Shown piece after piece: positions 1 through 9,641 of a DNA stretch of 64,000 bases. Source of the DNA: an uncultured Clostridia bacterium (lineage in GTDB: Bacteria; Bacillota; Clostridia; Oscillospirales; Acutalibacteraceae). Under the pieces are notes generated by a model, which had not been told where the DNA came from, searched no databases, and was given only the letters and a program-made list of their open reading frames with translations. The position numbers were made by a program, and so were the translations under genes. How positions within the stretch are numbered: the first letter of the stretch is position 1; the number at the start of each line of letters is the position of its first letter. The stretch covers positions 52,313 to 116,312 of the forward strand of contig CANRNQ010000006.1 of NCBI GenBank assembly GCA_947632045.1, given 5' to 3'.

Positions 1-1
1 G

Positions 2-1741
2 GACACTGTCGGCAGAGGATTTGAAACCTACATGGCTCTGACCTCCGTATTCGGAAAGGCAAATATAGCGGTCATGGCGGCGACAGCCGGACTTACGATC
101 GCAATGATAGTTTTGCAGACGACCGGCGCCGTCAAGACGGCAAACGAGCAGCTCCTCGATATAAACGAGCAGATAAATAAAAATCTCGACGCAACCTTTG
201 AAACAATCGACAAAAACAGAAATCTTATCGACGAAATACAGGACGTTATGATTTTAAAGAGCGTATCGGATTTCAATCTGAAGCTCGCAATGCTTAATAC
301 ATACTGCCTGAAGTTCCAGCATTATTTCAAGCCCGGAATGATAAAGCTCTTGGGCTTTGACAAGGTAGAGCCGGTAAACAACAGCGACTCGGCGGCGGTC
401 AAGGCGAAGAAGCTCAAAAAGATTAAGGAAATATCTCAGGCGGTGTTCGAGGCTGAGAACAGCAGGGACGATGAAACGGCGCATATCTTCCGCGACTTTT
501 TCAACACCTACACAACAATGAGAAACTACTACAACAGCGTTTGCGCGGTTTTAAAAACCTCGGGAGATTCAAACCCGATAAACGCCTACTCAAAGCTGCT
601 TGCTCGAACCACTAACTTCGATACCATAGCCTACACCCTAAGAAACCAATACATCGACTCTATCAGAGCCACGATGCTGGTGGGATACAGCAATATATTC
701 CTGTTCAATCTGCGCTCGACAACAATTAAAAGCGACGCAACAGTCAAAATGCGAGCCGTTGCCTCGACCGCCGAGGAGGACTTCAACGCTATTTCCTTAG
801 AGTGCGAAAAGGTTATCAACAACAACAATAAAATGAGCATAAAGGAAACCGAGAAAAAGGACGGCGTGACATATTACGAAAAGGCGTATTGCTATCCGTT
901 CGGCATATATGTTGATAGTCTCGACAGCGCAAACAGAGATGTTTTCTGGGCGAAAACATGGCGCGGCGAGGAAAAGGACGGAGCAAGCATGCAATACAAC
1001 AGGAGCAAGTATGTTGCGGACGTGCAAGGAACCTCATACGCAAAGGGCGCGGGCGTGTTTGTATATTCGCACAACAATAATGCGTATAAAATAATTATTG
1101 ATACGCATTATGCCCCGGATTACATTGCCAAGAATTATTACTGGGGCGAGGGAATGTTCTCCGCTAAGGCTCCGAGCGGCTTTGCCAATGACGCGATTTA
1201 TGCGGAAAAATCCGAGGATATAATAGCGGCGAATGCGGACCAGTTCGTAAAGCGCATGAACGGCAGAACTCTCAGAGAGGAGCTTCAGCTCGCCGGAATA
1301 CAGGTGGACGACGACATTTATGAAACCACCGAGGGACTGCCGTTTGCATCGATGGTTTCATACGGCTCAAAAACCCTTAATAACGGCGGAAGTTATTTTA
1401 TTGAGGCAAAGACATATATGAATATCATAAAATGGGACGACAAGTATATAACAAAGCTCGTTCCCGCCGCGAGCAGAACGGTTCGCAGGTTCGTTAGAAA
1501 TGAATTTGGTTATTCCGCCCAAGAAGACGATTTGGACTCGGTATGGGAACACGACTGGCTCCGAGAGGGCAAAACGGGAATAGGCGACTATTATACCGCC
1601 GAATCCTTCTTCAATGAGCAGAAAAAGCGCTTTGACGGAGTCGGCGATAAGAACTTAATCCCGATAGTCCGCTGGGTAATAGACACTCCGGGCGACGATG
1701 GAACAAGTCCGAACAGAGATTACAGCATGAACTCGGACTGA
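2..1741 (+). CDS. Membrane/coiled-coil protein of unknown function, 5' end outside window
   Basis: The reading frame is open from base 2, so the ATG at 32 is probably internal and the true start lies upstream of the window. From that ATG, residues about 10-35 form a hydrophobic, probably membrane-spanning segment (AVMAATAGLTIAMIVL). It is followed by a polar heptad-like stretch (residues 38-75, NEQLLDINEQINKNLDATFE) that should form a coiled coil. The remaining ~490 residues are mixed alpha/beta with many aromatic residues and no motif I recognise. The stop is 36 bases before the ATG of the large lipoprotein at 1778, which has its own RBS (aggagg), so the two are likely co-transcribed with the peptidase that follows. 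Possibly part of a cell-surface complex; function unknown. Confidence 0.7.
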   Translation, partial: DTVGRGFETYMALTSVFGKANIAVMAATAGLTIAMIVLQTTGAVKTANEQLLDINEQINKNLDATFETIDKNRNLIDEIQDVMILKSVSDFNLKLAMLNTYCLKFQHYFKPGMIKLLGFDKVEPVNNSDSAAVKAKKLKKIKEISQAVFEAENSRDDETAHIFRDFFNTYTTMRNYYNSVCAVLKTSGDSNPINAYSKLLARTTNFDTIAYTLRNQYIDSIRATMLVGYSNIFLFNLRSTTIKSDATVKMRAVASTAEEDFNAISLECEKVINNNNKMSIKETEKKDGVTYYEKAYCYPFGIYVDSLDSANRDVFWAKTWRGEEKDGASMQYNRSKYVADVQGTSYAKGAGVFVYSHNNNAYKIIIDTHYAPDYIAKNYYWGEGMFSAKAPSGFANDAIYAEKSEDIIAANADQFVKRMNGRTLREELQLAGIQVDDDIYETTEGLPFASMVSYGSKTLNNGGSYFIEAKTYMNIIKWDDKYITKLVPAASRTVRRFVRNEFGYSAQEDDLDSVWEHDWLREGKTGIGDYYTAESFFNEQKKRFDGVGDKNLIPIVRWVIDTPGDDGTSPNRDYSMNSD

Positions 1742-1777
1742 CCGGAAGTCTTGATTATTTAACAGGAGGCTTGTGAA

Positions 1778-4700
1778 ATGAATAAAAAAATTGGAATAAA
1801 AAGAATTACAGCCCTCGCGATAGCCGCGGTAATGTCTGTTCAGATTTTTGCCGGCTGTTCCTCAGGCGGCAGCGAGGAGGACAACGCCCCGATAAAGGCG
1901 GCGTCGGTAGCGTTCAGCGCAAACGGCGATTACAAGACGACCGTTACCTCAAGCGAAATAGACTTGTCCGACCTCACGGCAAAGGACGTTTCTGTAACCT
2001 ATGAGTCTTTTGACGAGGACGGCTACAATAAAGCCCTTGAAAATGCGGAAAAGAAATACGAGGACGAGTTAAATGAATTTGTCGAAAAAGCCGTTACCGA
2101 CACAGACAAAATTCCTCAGCTTAATACCGTCAGCCTGAACGACTATATCTCCGAAAAGAGCGTGGGCGTAAAGAACGTCAAGGCGGAAAAGGATAAGCTG
2201 GAGCTTTCCTTTAATGACCCCGACGCGTCTGATAATATGGTCGGCTATTACAACGTGCACCTAAACGGAAAGAAGTATGGCGGCGAGGATATAGTTGTCG
2301 ATTTGGGCGTAGAATATAAGGATTACGAGCTCACCCCGAACATAAAATACGTACTCTCAAACGCCGAGGAAACAAGGCTGACCTTAACGCTTAACGACGG
2401 CTCCTTTGCCGACAATGTAACAAAGGACGACATAACCCTCTCAGGCTCCTTTGAGAGCATGAAGATAGACAGCCTTAGCTGCGCCGACAAAAACCTCACA
2501 ATGCAGCTTACCGGCAAGCCGCAAAAGCCCGAGGGACTCTCCACATATATTGACGGCTGCGTAGCGGTAAGACCGCAGGCGGTCATCGGCGCGGGCTCCG
2601 AGATAAAGGCGTATGTGCCGATAAAGCTCGTGGGAAAGAGTCTTGACGCGTCCACGATTAAGGCAAACGGCGACAGCGTTACCGCCGAATTGGAGCTTAT
2701 CGGAACGTCAACGCCGCTCGATAAGCTGACATCCGACGACTTCCAATTTGATAAGGACGTGACCGTGACCAGCGTTAAGAAAATAAGCGACACAAGGGCG
2801 GAGCTTACTATGACGGTAAACGGAGCGAAGGACGCAAGCACGGCAGCCGCAGTGCTGAACGATAAAAAGCTCAAAATAGCCGACGAGGACGAGATAACAA
2901 TTTCAGCGGCGCAGACGCATTTTTACCCCGTATTCGACGGAGTGGAATCAAGCGGCGACAATATAAAGCTCACGATAATAGCGTACGCCGACAACGGGAG
3001 CTTCTCAGAGGACATAAAGTCTGAGCAGATAATACTCGGCGATGATTTTAAAGACGGAAGCGTAGAATCCGTTGAAAGACAGAACGATACAACCGCAAAA
3101 ATTATTTTCACAATCCCCGCAAACGGTCAAAAGTCCGAATCGTTGGACGTAGACGGAAAAATAACCATAAAGGCCGGCGCGATGATCTCTCAGTGGGGAG
3201 AGCCGACAACGGAGGAATTTTCTTACGCAAGAAATTACAGTCAGGAAAGCGTGGGAAGAGAACCGAAATTCGCTAATGCAACCTTTGGCGGAATGACCGA
3301 CCCTGACGCCGTTGAGAACATAAACTGGTATTTTAGGCAAGCGTACAATAGATTTAAAACGGAAATTTTAGAGGTAAGCGGCTATGATATTCCTCCGGAG
3401 GTCGACATATATTTTGAAAATTATTACAACGACCTCGATAACCTCATCACTGAAATAACGGCGAAAAAATTCCCCAACGGCGCACCGTCGATGGAGGCTG
3501 TGGACGCGGCGGTGTCGGTACGGATTCGTAGTATCGCCAATGTGCAGATGACAGGAGCGATTTTTGGCTTTCTCGGACTTGCGTTTGCTACCTTCGGGTT
3601 GTTAAACGAAATCGGAATAACCGGCGAAAATAAAGAGATGATAAATGCCCTCAAGGAAACCGAAAAGAAAACCGAAAAGCTTAAGGAAATGGTCGAGGAC
3701 GAATACCACAGATTGTGTAACTTAAAGGCGGCTCAGTTCAAGTCAATAGTGACCGAGTGCGACGTGAGAGTCGGAGATTTAAAGCAGTACATAAATATAT
3801 GCAAAAAATACTTTAACGAAAAAAGCCTGGAGGACCTGGGCGTTGAAATGCCGGAGGAGCTCTTGGTAGACGGCAAGACAACTCAGTTCGCCTATGACCT
3901 TTCGACCGCCATCGCTGACGCTTGCAGACACAAGGAAGCCGGATACGAAAGCTGCCAGCGCGACTTTAATATGCTTCAAAAGAAATTTGAGCTCGTCTGC
4001 AACCAGCTCCTCCTTGAGGACGGCGCGGACCCGCTGACAGCGCTCGACCAGGCTTATGCCAATATAGACAATTTCTCCACCACATCATATTACCTCAAAA
4101 AGGGTTATCGCGTCAGCCTGCTTGACACTCTTAACGAAGCGCGGGCGCTTATACGCATATACAAAATGGCAAGCTATAACTTTAAAACCAACTCTGACGG
4201 CAGCCTCTATACAACGCTTGACGAAAACGGCAAGAAAGTATATGTAGCCGATTCCGGCGCAATAGATATGACAGACGAGGATCTGTTTGAAGACGCAAAG
4301 CTGCGCCTGCTCTCGGGCGAATACACATACGATGACGGCACGATGGAAAAATACAATCAGGATATGGGCATAAATAATGAGGAAATAGTTAAAAGCACCG
4401 CGGAATATAAAAAAATGTATAAAACCTTTTATAACAGACCGTGGCTTTGCGATTTCCTTTACAGCAAGAATAATCCCAACGTAATAAACGCCGTCTACAA
4501 TTACAAGATCGAAGAGATCGACCTTACGGGATATACCAATCCTTTGTTTGCCGAAATGAAGAGCTGTACGCAGCTTGCGAATATCAAGGTGAACACAAAC
4601 GGCACGGGCACATACGTCGATGAAAACAGCCACTGGGGTACAAGACAGTACTCAAAGCTATGGGCGTATTCGCAGGAGTCGGGTTCGAGCATAGTGCAGA

Positions 4701-5155
4701 CCGACGAAAATGCAAAGCCGTATTGCTACTCGCTGAATACGACTGTGAGCTGCATTGATAATTGCTACTCCAGCGACGATATGTTCAGAGCCTACACAAA
4801 TTATAAGGATTATCAGGTTGCCGAGTTTTTCAACAGACTTAAAGACAGCGGCAGAAATCTTATTCAGGAGATGACAAATGCCGGAATACCGATAGGCAAG
4901 GACTACGCCAACGCGTCGAAGGAGAGGGGAAAGGGCAGCGATAATTACGACCCCGACAACCTCTATGGAGTTGCCCTTGAGCACACAACGGACTCAAAGT
5001 ATGACGCGAAAAAGGTTAGAAACTCGTGGAACACATATACAAAGCTGTATTATTGGGACGCGGAGGACAGAAATGACGTTTCGCCTAATCGCATAATGGT
5101 ATGGCGCGGACTATCCGCCGAGCCGAGAAACAAGGTCGCTATATTTATTCCGTAG
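1778..5155 (+). CDS. Large surface lipoprotein (1125 aa), unknown function
   Basis: The ATG at 1778 follows a clear RBS (acaggaggc). Residues 1-26 are a lipoprotein signal peptide ending in the lipobox IFAGC, so the mature protein should be lipid-anchored on the outer face of the membrane. Residues ~35-500 consist of beta-rich segments of about 100 residues (repeated pattern of LTSDDFQFD, LTLTLNDGSF, ITLSGSF), suggesting several Ig-like modules. A hydrophobic Gly/Ala helix lies at ~590-620 (GAIFGFLGLAFATFGLL), followed by a long alpha-helical region (640-760, KKTEKLKEMVEDEYHR). The C-terminal third is rich in Tyr and Asn. Its neighbours are another membrane protein and a C11 peptidase lipoprotein, so it may be scaffold or substrate for that peptidase. 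This is inference; no family was recognised. Confidence 0.75.
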   Translation: MNKKIGIKRITALAIAAVMSVQIFAGCSSGGSEEDNAPIKAASVAFSANGDYKTTVTSSEIDLSDLTAKDVSVTYESFDEDGYNKALENAEKKYEDELNEFVEKAVTDTDKIPQLNTVSLNDYISEKSVGVKNVKAEKDKLELSFNDPDASDNMVGYYNVHLNGKKYGGEDIVVDLGVEYKDYELTPNIKYVLSNAEETRLTLTLNDGSFADNVTKDDITLSGSFESMKIDSLSCADKNLTMQLTGKPQKPEGLSTYIDGCVAVRPQAVIGAGSEIKAYVPIKLVGKSLDASTIKANGDSVTAELELIGTSTPLDKLTSDDFQFDKDVTVTSVKKISDTRAELTMTVNGAKDASTAAAVLNDKKLKIADEDEITISAAQTHFYPVFDGVESSGDNIKLTIIAYADNGSFSEDIKSEQIILGDDFKDGSVESVERQNDTTAKIIFTIPANGQKSESLDVDGKITIKAGAMISQWGEPTTEEFSYARNYSQESVGREPKFANATFGGMTDPDAVENINWYFRQAYNRFKTEILEVSGYDIPPEVDIYFENYYNDLDNLITEITAKKFPNGAPSMEAVDAAVSVRIRSIANVQMTGAIFGFLGLAFATFGLLNEIGITGENKEMINALKETEKKTEKLKEMVEDEYHRLCNLKAAQFKSIVTECDVRVGDLKQYINICKKYFNEKSLEDLGVEMPEELLVDGKTTQFAYDLSTAIADACRHKEAGYESCQRDFNMLQKKFELVCNQLLLEDGADPLTALDQAYANIDNFSTTSYYLKKGYRVSLLDTLNEARALIRIYKMASYNFKTNSDGSLYTTLDENGKKVYVADSGAIDMTDEDLFEDAKLRLLSGEYTYDDGTMEKYNQDMGINNEEIVKSTAEYKKMYKTFYNRPWLCDFLYSKNNPNVINAVYNYKIEEIDLTGYTNPLFAEMKSCTQLANIKVNTNGTGTYVDENSHWGTRQYSKLWAYSQESGSSIVQTDENAKPYCYSLNTTVSCIDNCYSSDDMFRAYTNYKDYQVAEFFNRLKDSGRNLIQEMTNAGIPIGKDYANASKERGKGSDNYDPDNLYGVALEHTTDSKYDAKKVRNSWNTYTKLYYWDAEDRNDVSPNRIMVWRGLSAEPRNKVAIFIP

Positions 5156-5294
5156 GCTGTATTGATATTTACATCGCGTTAATGTAAAATATAAAAAGAA
5201 ACGCAAGGGCGGGCAGGAACTGCTGTTTCTGTCCGCTCTCTCGCATTTGACTGATATTATGTATAAATTCGGAATCTACAAGGAGTAGTTGCTT

Positions 5295-7290
5295 GTGAAG
5301 CAAAAAAAATTAAAAATAAAAATCTTCTCGCTGCTTTTAGCTGCCGCGCTGATTTTTACGTCCTTTCCGGCCTGCTCGAACGCCGGTGAGAAAAGGGAGG
5401 ATAACAGAGATAACCGCACAGTGCTGATATATATGTGCGGCTCTAATCTGGAAACGACCTTTGGGGCGGCGACGAAGAATATAGCCGAAATGCTCTCGGT
5501 TAAGCTGCCAAAGGGCGTTAATGTTATGATAGAAACGGGCGGGGCAAAAAAATGGCGCGATTACAATATTGCCAACGATAAGATAAGCCGCTACACGATA
5601 AAAAACGGCAGGCTGGTGCTGCTTCAGGCGCTTGACCGATCGAATATGAGCTATGTAAAAACCTTTTCCGATTTTCTTGATTACGGTTTAAAAAAATTCC
5701 CCGCGAAAAATACCGCAGTAATACTCTGGGACCACGGCAGCGGCTGCGTAAACGGCATGATAAGCGATGAAAATTACTCAGGCTCCCTGAGCATTGACGA
5801 TATAAAAACGGCGCTTACCGACGCCGAAAAGAAAATATAAAAATACCAATGTCGATCTTTTGGGCATGGACGCGTGCCTTATGGCGAATTTTGAAACGGC
5901 CTACACCCTCAAGGACTGCGCCGATTATATACTCGCTTCTGAGGAGATAGAGCCGACCGGCGGCTGGAATTATGAGGCGCTGTTTGACGCGATAGCAGAT
6001 AATAAAAGTATTTCCGCCGAAAAGCTCGGCAAGGCCGTCTGCGACGGCTTTCAAAAAAAATATTCCGACCCCGGCAGCGACTACGCCACGCTTTCACTCA
6101 TTGATTTATCGAAAATAGACGCTTTGCAAACCGCCTTTAACGACACAATGGCCTCGCTTGCCAGCGAAACGATTGAGATAAAAGAAATAAGAAACATCGC
6201 GGACAGCGCCCAACACTCCTGCCGTTGCGGGGCAAACTCGGACTACACGGGATACTCCAATCTGATCGATATGTCGGACTTTGCCAAATATTACTGTGGG
6301 CTGCTGAAGAAGAACGATTTATCAAAGGCGGTCTCAAGCTGTATCTCCTATTGCGTATCGAACGACGAGGGCAGCGAACATGACGGGCACGACGGCTTGT
6401 CCTTTTACTATCCGCTGAATTACAACGCCGAGAGCTTTAAAACGTATTATGAAAACATATGTCCCTCAGCTTCATACAAATCGTATCTCAAGCAGGTATA
6501 TCAAAATATGCCGGAAAGTACGATAGAGTTAAAAGACGTGTCGGCAACGGACGACGGCGAGGTGAAGGTAAACGTTACCGACGAATCTCTGCCGTATATT
6601 CTCGACAAGGAGTATATCCTCTATGAAATACTCGAATACAGCGGCGATGGAGAAGACCAATTCAAGGATATACAGCGGTTTAAAATGCTCTCCGTTGACA
6701 ATGACGTTACCGTGGAGGGCGAGGGAAAGACATATATCAGCAATTTTCGAGGTGTAACTGTAACACTCAACGGAGTTGAGCTTTTTTATAATTTTGTCGG
6801 TAAAGACCACGATTCCTATTTTTTTGAGGCTCCCGTGACCGTCAACGGCGAGGCTGCTTATCTTCGCTTTGCCTTTGTCTTTGACGATACGAAGTTTAAT
6901 AACGGAGAATATGAGATAATCGGCTATTGGAACGGCATTGACAGCACAAACGGAATGCTCGACAAGGGCTTTAAGCCACTAAAACCCGACGATGACGTCG
7001 AGGTTGATTCCATTGAAATAGGAAGCGCCGTTTCAGAGGACGAGGACGATGACGTAAGTATAAAAAAGGTGCCGAAAAGCGAAGACGGATATAAAATTTC
7101 CGAGGAGCCTCTCACAGGCAAGTATTATCTTTATAAATTATGGTTGGTAGATATTTACGGCCGAGTGGGAGGAAGGCAGGTAAACGCTATTTTTCGCATG
7201 ACAAAGACTCCGGAGGAGCTAAAGAAAAATCCGCTTCCCGACGGCACATCTGCGGGGGAGGTAGTTAAGGTTTGGACAGAGGATTTATAG
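5295..7290 (+). pseudogene. Clostripain-family (peptidase C11) lipoprotein, split by a frameshift
   Basis: Two adjacent frames encode one protein. The first (5295-5840) has a lipoprotein signal (lipobox SFPAC), the VLIYMCGSNLE strand and the catalytic-His motif WDHGSG. The second (from about 5836 to 7290) carries the catalytic-Cys motif GMDACLMANFETAY and the rest of the caspase-like C11 fold. Removing one A from the run in 'gaaaagaaaatataaaaa' near 5831-5838 restores a continuous AEKKYKNTNVDLLGMDACL. The GTG at 5295 is preferred as start because AAGGAG lies 10 bases upstream; the TTG at 5289 is too close. The family cleaves after Arg and is usually secreted. The break may be a real inactivation, phase variation in an A tract, or an assembly error. 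A GC-rich inverted repeat follows the stop. Confidence 0.85.
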
Positions 7291-7301
7291 CTTGCTTATA
7301 C

Positions 7302-7451
7302 GCGCGGCGGGGCGGCGACTCGTCCGCGCCTGCGGCGCGGGCGCAAAAATGCGGCGGTAAGGTGAACTTCCTTTTTTAGGAAAGCCCTGCCGCCGCATTT
7401 TTCGCCAATTTCCGCCGCAGGCGAAAATTGGCAGTCGCCGCCCCGCCGCGC
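7302..7451. repeat. Nested GC-rich inverted repeat (150 bp)
   Basis: A perfect 19-bp inverted repeat joins 7302-7320 to 7433-7451. Inside it is a second arm pair, aaaatgcggcgg (7345-7356) with ccgccgcattttt (7390-7402), and then a compact hairpin at 7404-7432 (gccaattt...aaattggc). The GC content is far above that of the flanking DNA. It lies directly after the broken C11 peptidase and before a normal terminator. It could be a mobile palindromic element (MITE/REP-like) or a cruciform boundary; no coding capacity is evident. Confidence 0.7.
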
Positions 7452-7480
7452 AGCTTATGAGCATTAATTCCACAAAAATC

Positions 7481-7508
7481 AAAAAACCGCATAGAAACGC
7501 GGTTTTTT
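7481..7508. terminator. Bidirectional rho-independent terminator
   Basis: The stem aaaaaaccgc / gcggtttttt (10 bp, 8-base loop) has A and T tracts on both sides, so it can act in both directions. It closes the surface module. Just downstream (about 7527-7550) are two close copies of ctacacca. Confidence 0.75.
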
Positions 7509-7856
7509 GAGTATAAAAAATCACTTGCTACACCACTACTACACCATTTAAAAAATAAGCCTTGAGATGACAAAAAAACAATCTAAAAATCGACCTACTT
7601 AATATTAATTTGGAAAAATATTTACCCTGTATGTAAATGTCTTTCTAAGTTAATATTTTCTGCATTTACAAAAACAAAAAATTAAGATCTAAGCCTTGTC
7701 AACGGATCCGAAAAATTAAGGGCGTCGAAAGTTAATATGCTTAAGTTGAAAAATTTAGAATTTGCCTATTAGTAGGGGAGATAATACAATCATATTGTTG
7801 AGTATTGAGCACAGGAATAATCCGGCATTCTGTTATTTACAAAGTTTAGTAAAAGA

Positions 7857-7892
7857 GTGAACTACTCGGCAACAAGTTACCGAGTAGTTCAC
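7857..7892. repeat. 36-bp palindrome ending in TAGTTCAC (IS200/IS605-like end hairpin)
   Basis: The outer 13 bp are a perfect inverted repeat (gtgaactactcgg / ccgagtagttcac), and AAC/GTT pair again inside. The same hairpin, in the opposite orientation and followed by tagttcac, forms the 3' end of the TnpB-associated right end at 20067-20094. This suggests that it is an end, or a palindromic remnant, of an IS200/IS605-type element. The stretch 7509-8353 (about 840 bp) otherwise holds no gene that I can see. Confidence 0.5.
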
Positions 7893-7967
7893 CTCGAATA
7901 TTGCGGATTGTCCGGCGACTCATCAATATCTTGCACTTAATTCGGACACATCCCGCAAGATATTCTT

Positions 7968-8067
7968 GTTTTTACCTTCCCCATAGGGGATTGATACTTT
8001 ACTCAGGGCATCCTTTTCATTCTTTCTCATCACTTTTTCTTTTACCTTTCCCATAGGGGATTGATAC
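7968..8067. CRISPR. Two-repeat CRISPR-like relic
   Basis: Repeat 1 (7968-7997) and repeat 2 (8038-8067) share the core ttacctt(c/t)cccataggggattgatac, with 5' degeneracy in the second copy. They are separated by a 40-bp unique segment, giving a 70-bp period. The repeat is about 30 nt, has an internal palindrome (cccc-ata-gggg) and ends in ATTGATAC, which resembles the ATTGAAAC ends of type I repeats. There is no third repeat in register and no cas gene in the window. It may be a dead array end or a coincidental duplication. Confidence 0.4.
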
Positions 8068-8353
8068 ATTGTAAATTCGCCTTCCTCAAATACATCTTAA
8101 CTGAAATTGTCAGGAAAAGTACAGTTGAGAAATTCCCTAAAAGAATAAACAGTATGTTCCGCCTGGCCGCTGTTTGATACAGCAAAACAATCGGCATATC
8201 ATCTGTATTAAACACCATACAGTCGGCTGAAAAGGATTTCTGCTCTGTCGGACTCTCTGTTCGAGATGATGAAAAACTTTCGCTTTGATATGACGGCGCA
8301 AAATTTTCGCCACGAAAGCAAGTTAAAGAGTTTTATGAACTTTTGCGAAACGC

Positions 8354-8382
8354 TTGCTATTCGCAATCAAATGTGATATACT
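8354..8382 (+). promoter_or_regulatory. Promoter and operator of the relB/relE pair
   Basis: TTGCTA (8354-8359), a 17-bp spacer and TATACT (8377-8382) precede the antitoxin. An inverted repeat TTGCGA...TCGCAA (8344-8366) brackets the -35 box, as expected for an autoregulatory operator bound by the antitoxin or TA complex. Confidence 0.6.
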
Positions 8383-8413
8383 AATCATGCACTTGAAGAA
8401 AGAGGTGATTGCC

Positions 8414-8719
8414 GTGGCAAGAACAGCAAACATTTATACGAGAGTCGATCCCGTTGTGAAAGAAAAGGCGGAAGAGATTTTGAATCAGCTTGGTATCCCA
8501 ATGTCAAACGCGATCGGCATGTTTCTGCGTCAGGTTGTGATGCAAAACGGTATTCCTTTTGATATGAAGCTGCCGTTGCAACGTCCGCTCGCGTATGATG
8601 AACTGACAAAACAACAGTTTGACGCTGAAATTCAAAAAGGCTTTGATGATATTGCATCCGGTAAGGTTTATGCCGCCGAAGACGTTGAAGCGCAAATGAA
8701 AAGCAGGTTTAACATATGA
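8414..8719 (+). CDS. RelB/DinJ-family antitoxin
   Basis: The protein starts MARTANIYTRVDPVVKEKAE and continues with ILNQLGIPMSNAIGMFLRQV. This is the ribbon-helix-helix N-terminus of the RelB/DinJ family, which binds the operator as a dimer and neutralises the toxin through its C-terminal tail. I chose the GTG at 8414 because AGAGGTGATT lies just upstream and the family normally begins here; the in-frame start at 8354 would add 20 atypical residues overlapping the promoter. The stop overlaps the toxin ATG (ATATGA), implying translational coupling. About 101 aa, normal for the family. Confidence 0.85.
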   Translation: MARTANIYTRVDPVVKEKAEEILNQLGIPMSNAIGMFLRQVVMQNGIPFDMKLPLQRPLAYDELTKQQFDAEIQKGFDDIASGKVYAAEDVEAQMKSRFNI

Positions 8720-9036
8720 GTTATGACATCTTCTACACCGCGAAAGCACGGGAAGATCTGGAAGAAATTTATGAGTATATCGCGTTTAACCTGCAAGAAC
8801 CGATGACGGCGGGAAAGTTGTATAACAACATCATCACCGCCGTACATACGCTTGAAAACTTTCCAATGCGCAACGCCCTGTTGGAGAATGAACCATGGCG
8901 GAGCCGTGGACTTCGCAAGCTGCCTGTCAAGAACTTTCTTGTGTTTTATGCCGTCAATGAAGAAAAGAAAAACGTAAACATCATCCGTATTATGTACGGC
9001 GCAAGAGATCTTGGGAAGCATCTAAACGAAAACTGA
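8716..9036 (+). CDS. RelE/ParE-superfamily toxin
   Basis: 106 aa. It begins YDIFYTAKAREDLEEIYEYI, has the middle block NALLENEPWRSRGLRKLPV and ends with FLVFYAVNEEKKNVNIIRIMYGARDL, the canonical layout of a RelE/ParE toxin fold. Members either cleave mRNA on the ribosome (RelE) or poison gyrase (ParE). The GLRKLPVKNFLVFY and RIMYGARD blocks look more like the ParE branch, but I cannot decide. It overlaps the antitoxin by 4 nt and is followed by a strong terminator, so the pair forms a self-contained cassette. Confidence 0.85.
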   Translation: MSYDIFYTAKAREDLEEIYEYIAFNLQEPMTAGKLYNNIITAVHTLENFPMRNALLENEPWRSRGLRKLPVKNFLVFYAVNEEKKNVNIIRIMYGARDLGKHLNEN

Positions 9037-9058
9037 ATGATCGTTTTAGAATGACACA

Positions 9059-9104
9059 CGGCTTCCGTGGACTGATTCACAGTCTGCGGAAGCCGAATTT
9101 TTTT
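9059..9104 (+). terminator. Terminator of the relB/relE cassette
   Basis: The stem cggcttccg / cggaagccg is extended inside by tggactg / cagtctg and is followed by a run of seven T's. Confidence 0.8.
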
Positions 9105-9249
9105 GCCATGAAATTTTCGTCCTGAAGCGTACAAAGGAAAAACAAAAAATTCGTCCGTAAAATTAATGTTTTCTTGAAACTCACATTAAAGCTCTTGTAT
9201 CTATACATACCGAGTAAAAGTTCGAAATTTCGAGGAAAGGAGAAAACTT

Positions 9250-9351
9250 ATGGACGAAAAAAGGAAACTTTCGCCGGAGGAAGCGGAGCGGAAAATTACC
9301 TACTATAGAACATTAAGAACGTGGAAGCGAGGCATCTGTAGGCATATATGA
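9250..9351 (+). CDS. Possible small or truncated ORF (33 aa)
   Basis: The ATG at 9250 follows a good RBS (gaggaaaggagaaaactt) and encodes MDEKRKLSPEEAERKITYYR and 13 more residues. Its stop touches the serine-recombinase relic on the other strand. The charged sequence and abrupt end suggest that it is the 5' end of a gene truncated when the recombinase fragment was joined here. No family recognised. Confidence 0.3.
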   Translation: MDEKRKLSPEEAERKITYYRTLRTWKRGICRHI

Positions 9352-9427
9352 AGCAAATGTTGATGAATGGAGTCATGTCCTTCTCCGCTTGGTTGTCGCT
9401 GTCCACGCCGTTGTTGATGGCGATAAA
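9350..9427 (-). pseudogene. Serine recombinase (resolvase/TndX-like) relic
   Basis: The minus strand reads FIAINNGVDSDNQAEKDMTP and then FINICF over 26 codons. This matches the block following the catalytic domain of large serine recombinases (typically RFIAINDGVDS...DFTPFxNI). No start codon, catalytic serine or C-terminal part is present, so it is only a scrap, a footprint of a transposon or ICE integrase formerly at this junction. Confidence 0.65.
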
Positions 9428-9487
9428 GCCTTATCAGCTTTTAAACGAGCCGGTAAGACTTTCTTTTTTTGCCTAAATCTAAAAAGA

Positions 9488-9519
9488 GAAAAGGCAGAGC
9501 GGTAAAGCCCTGCCTTTTC
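9488..9519. terminator. Terminator hairpin
   Basis: The stem gaaaaggcag / ctgccttttc is preceded by an A tract and followed by a weak T/A tail. It separates the decayed junction from the operon starting at 9642. Confidence 0.6.
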
Positions 9520-9641
9520 CAAAATTACAATATATGCGAATTATATAAGTTGTACTTCAATTAATAATATGATAAATCAAATATTACAAACGATTTTTGC
9601 AAGCAATTTACATAAAGAGTGAAGAAAATAGGAGGCTCACG

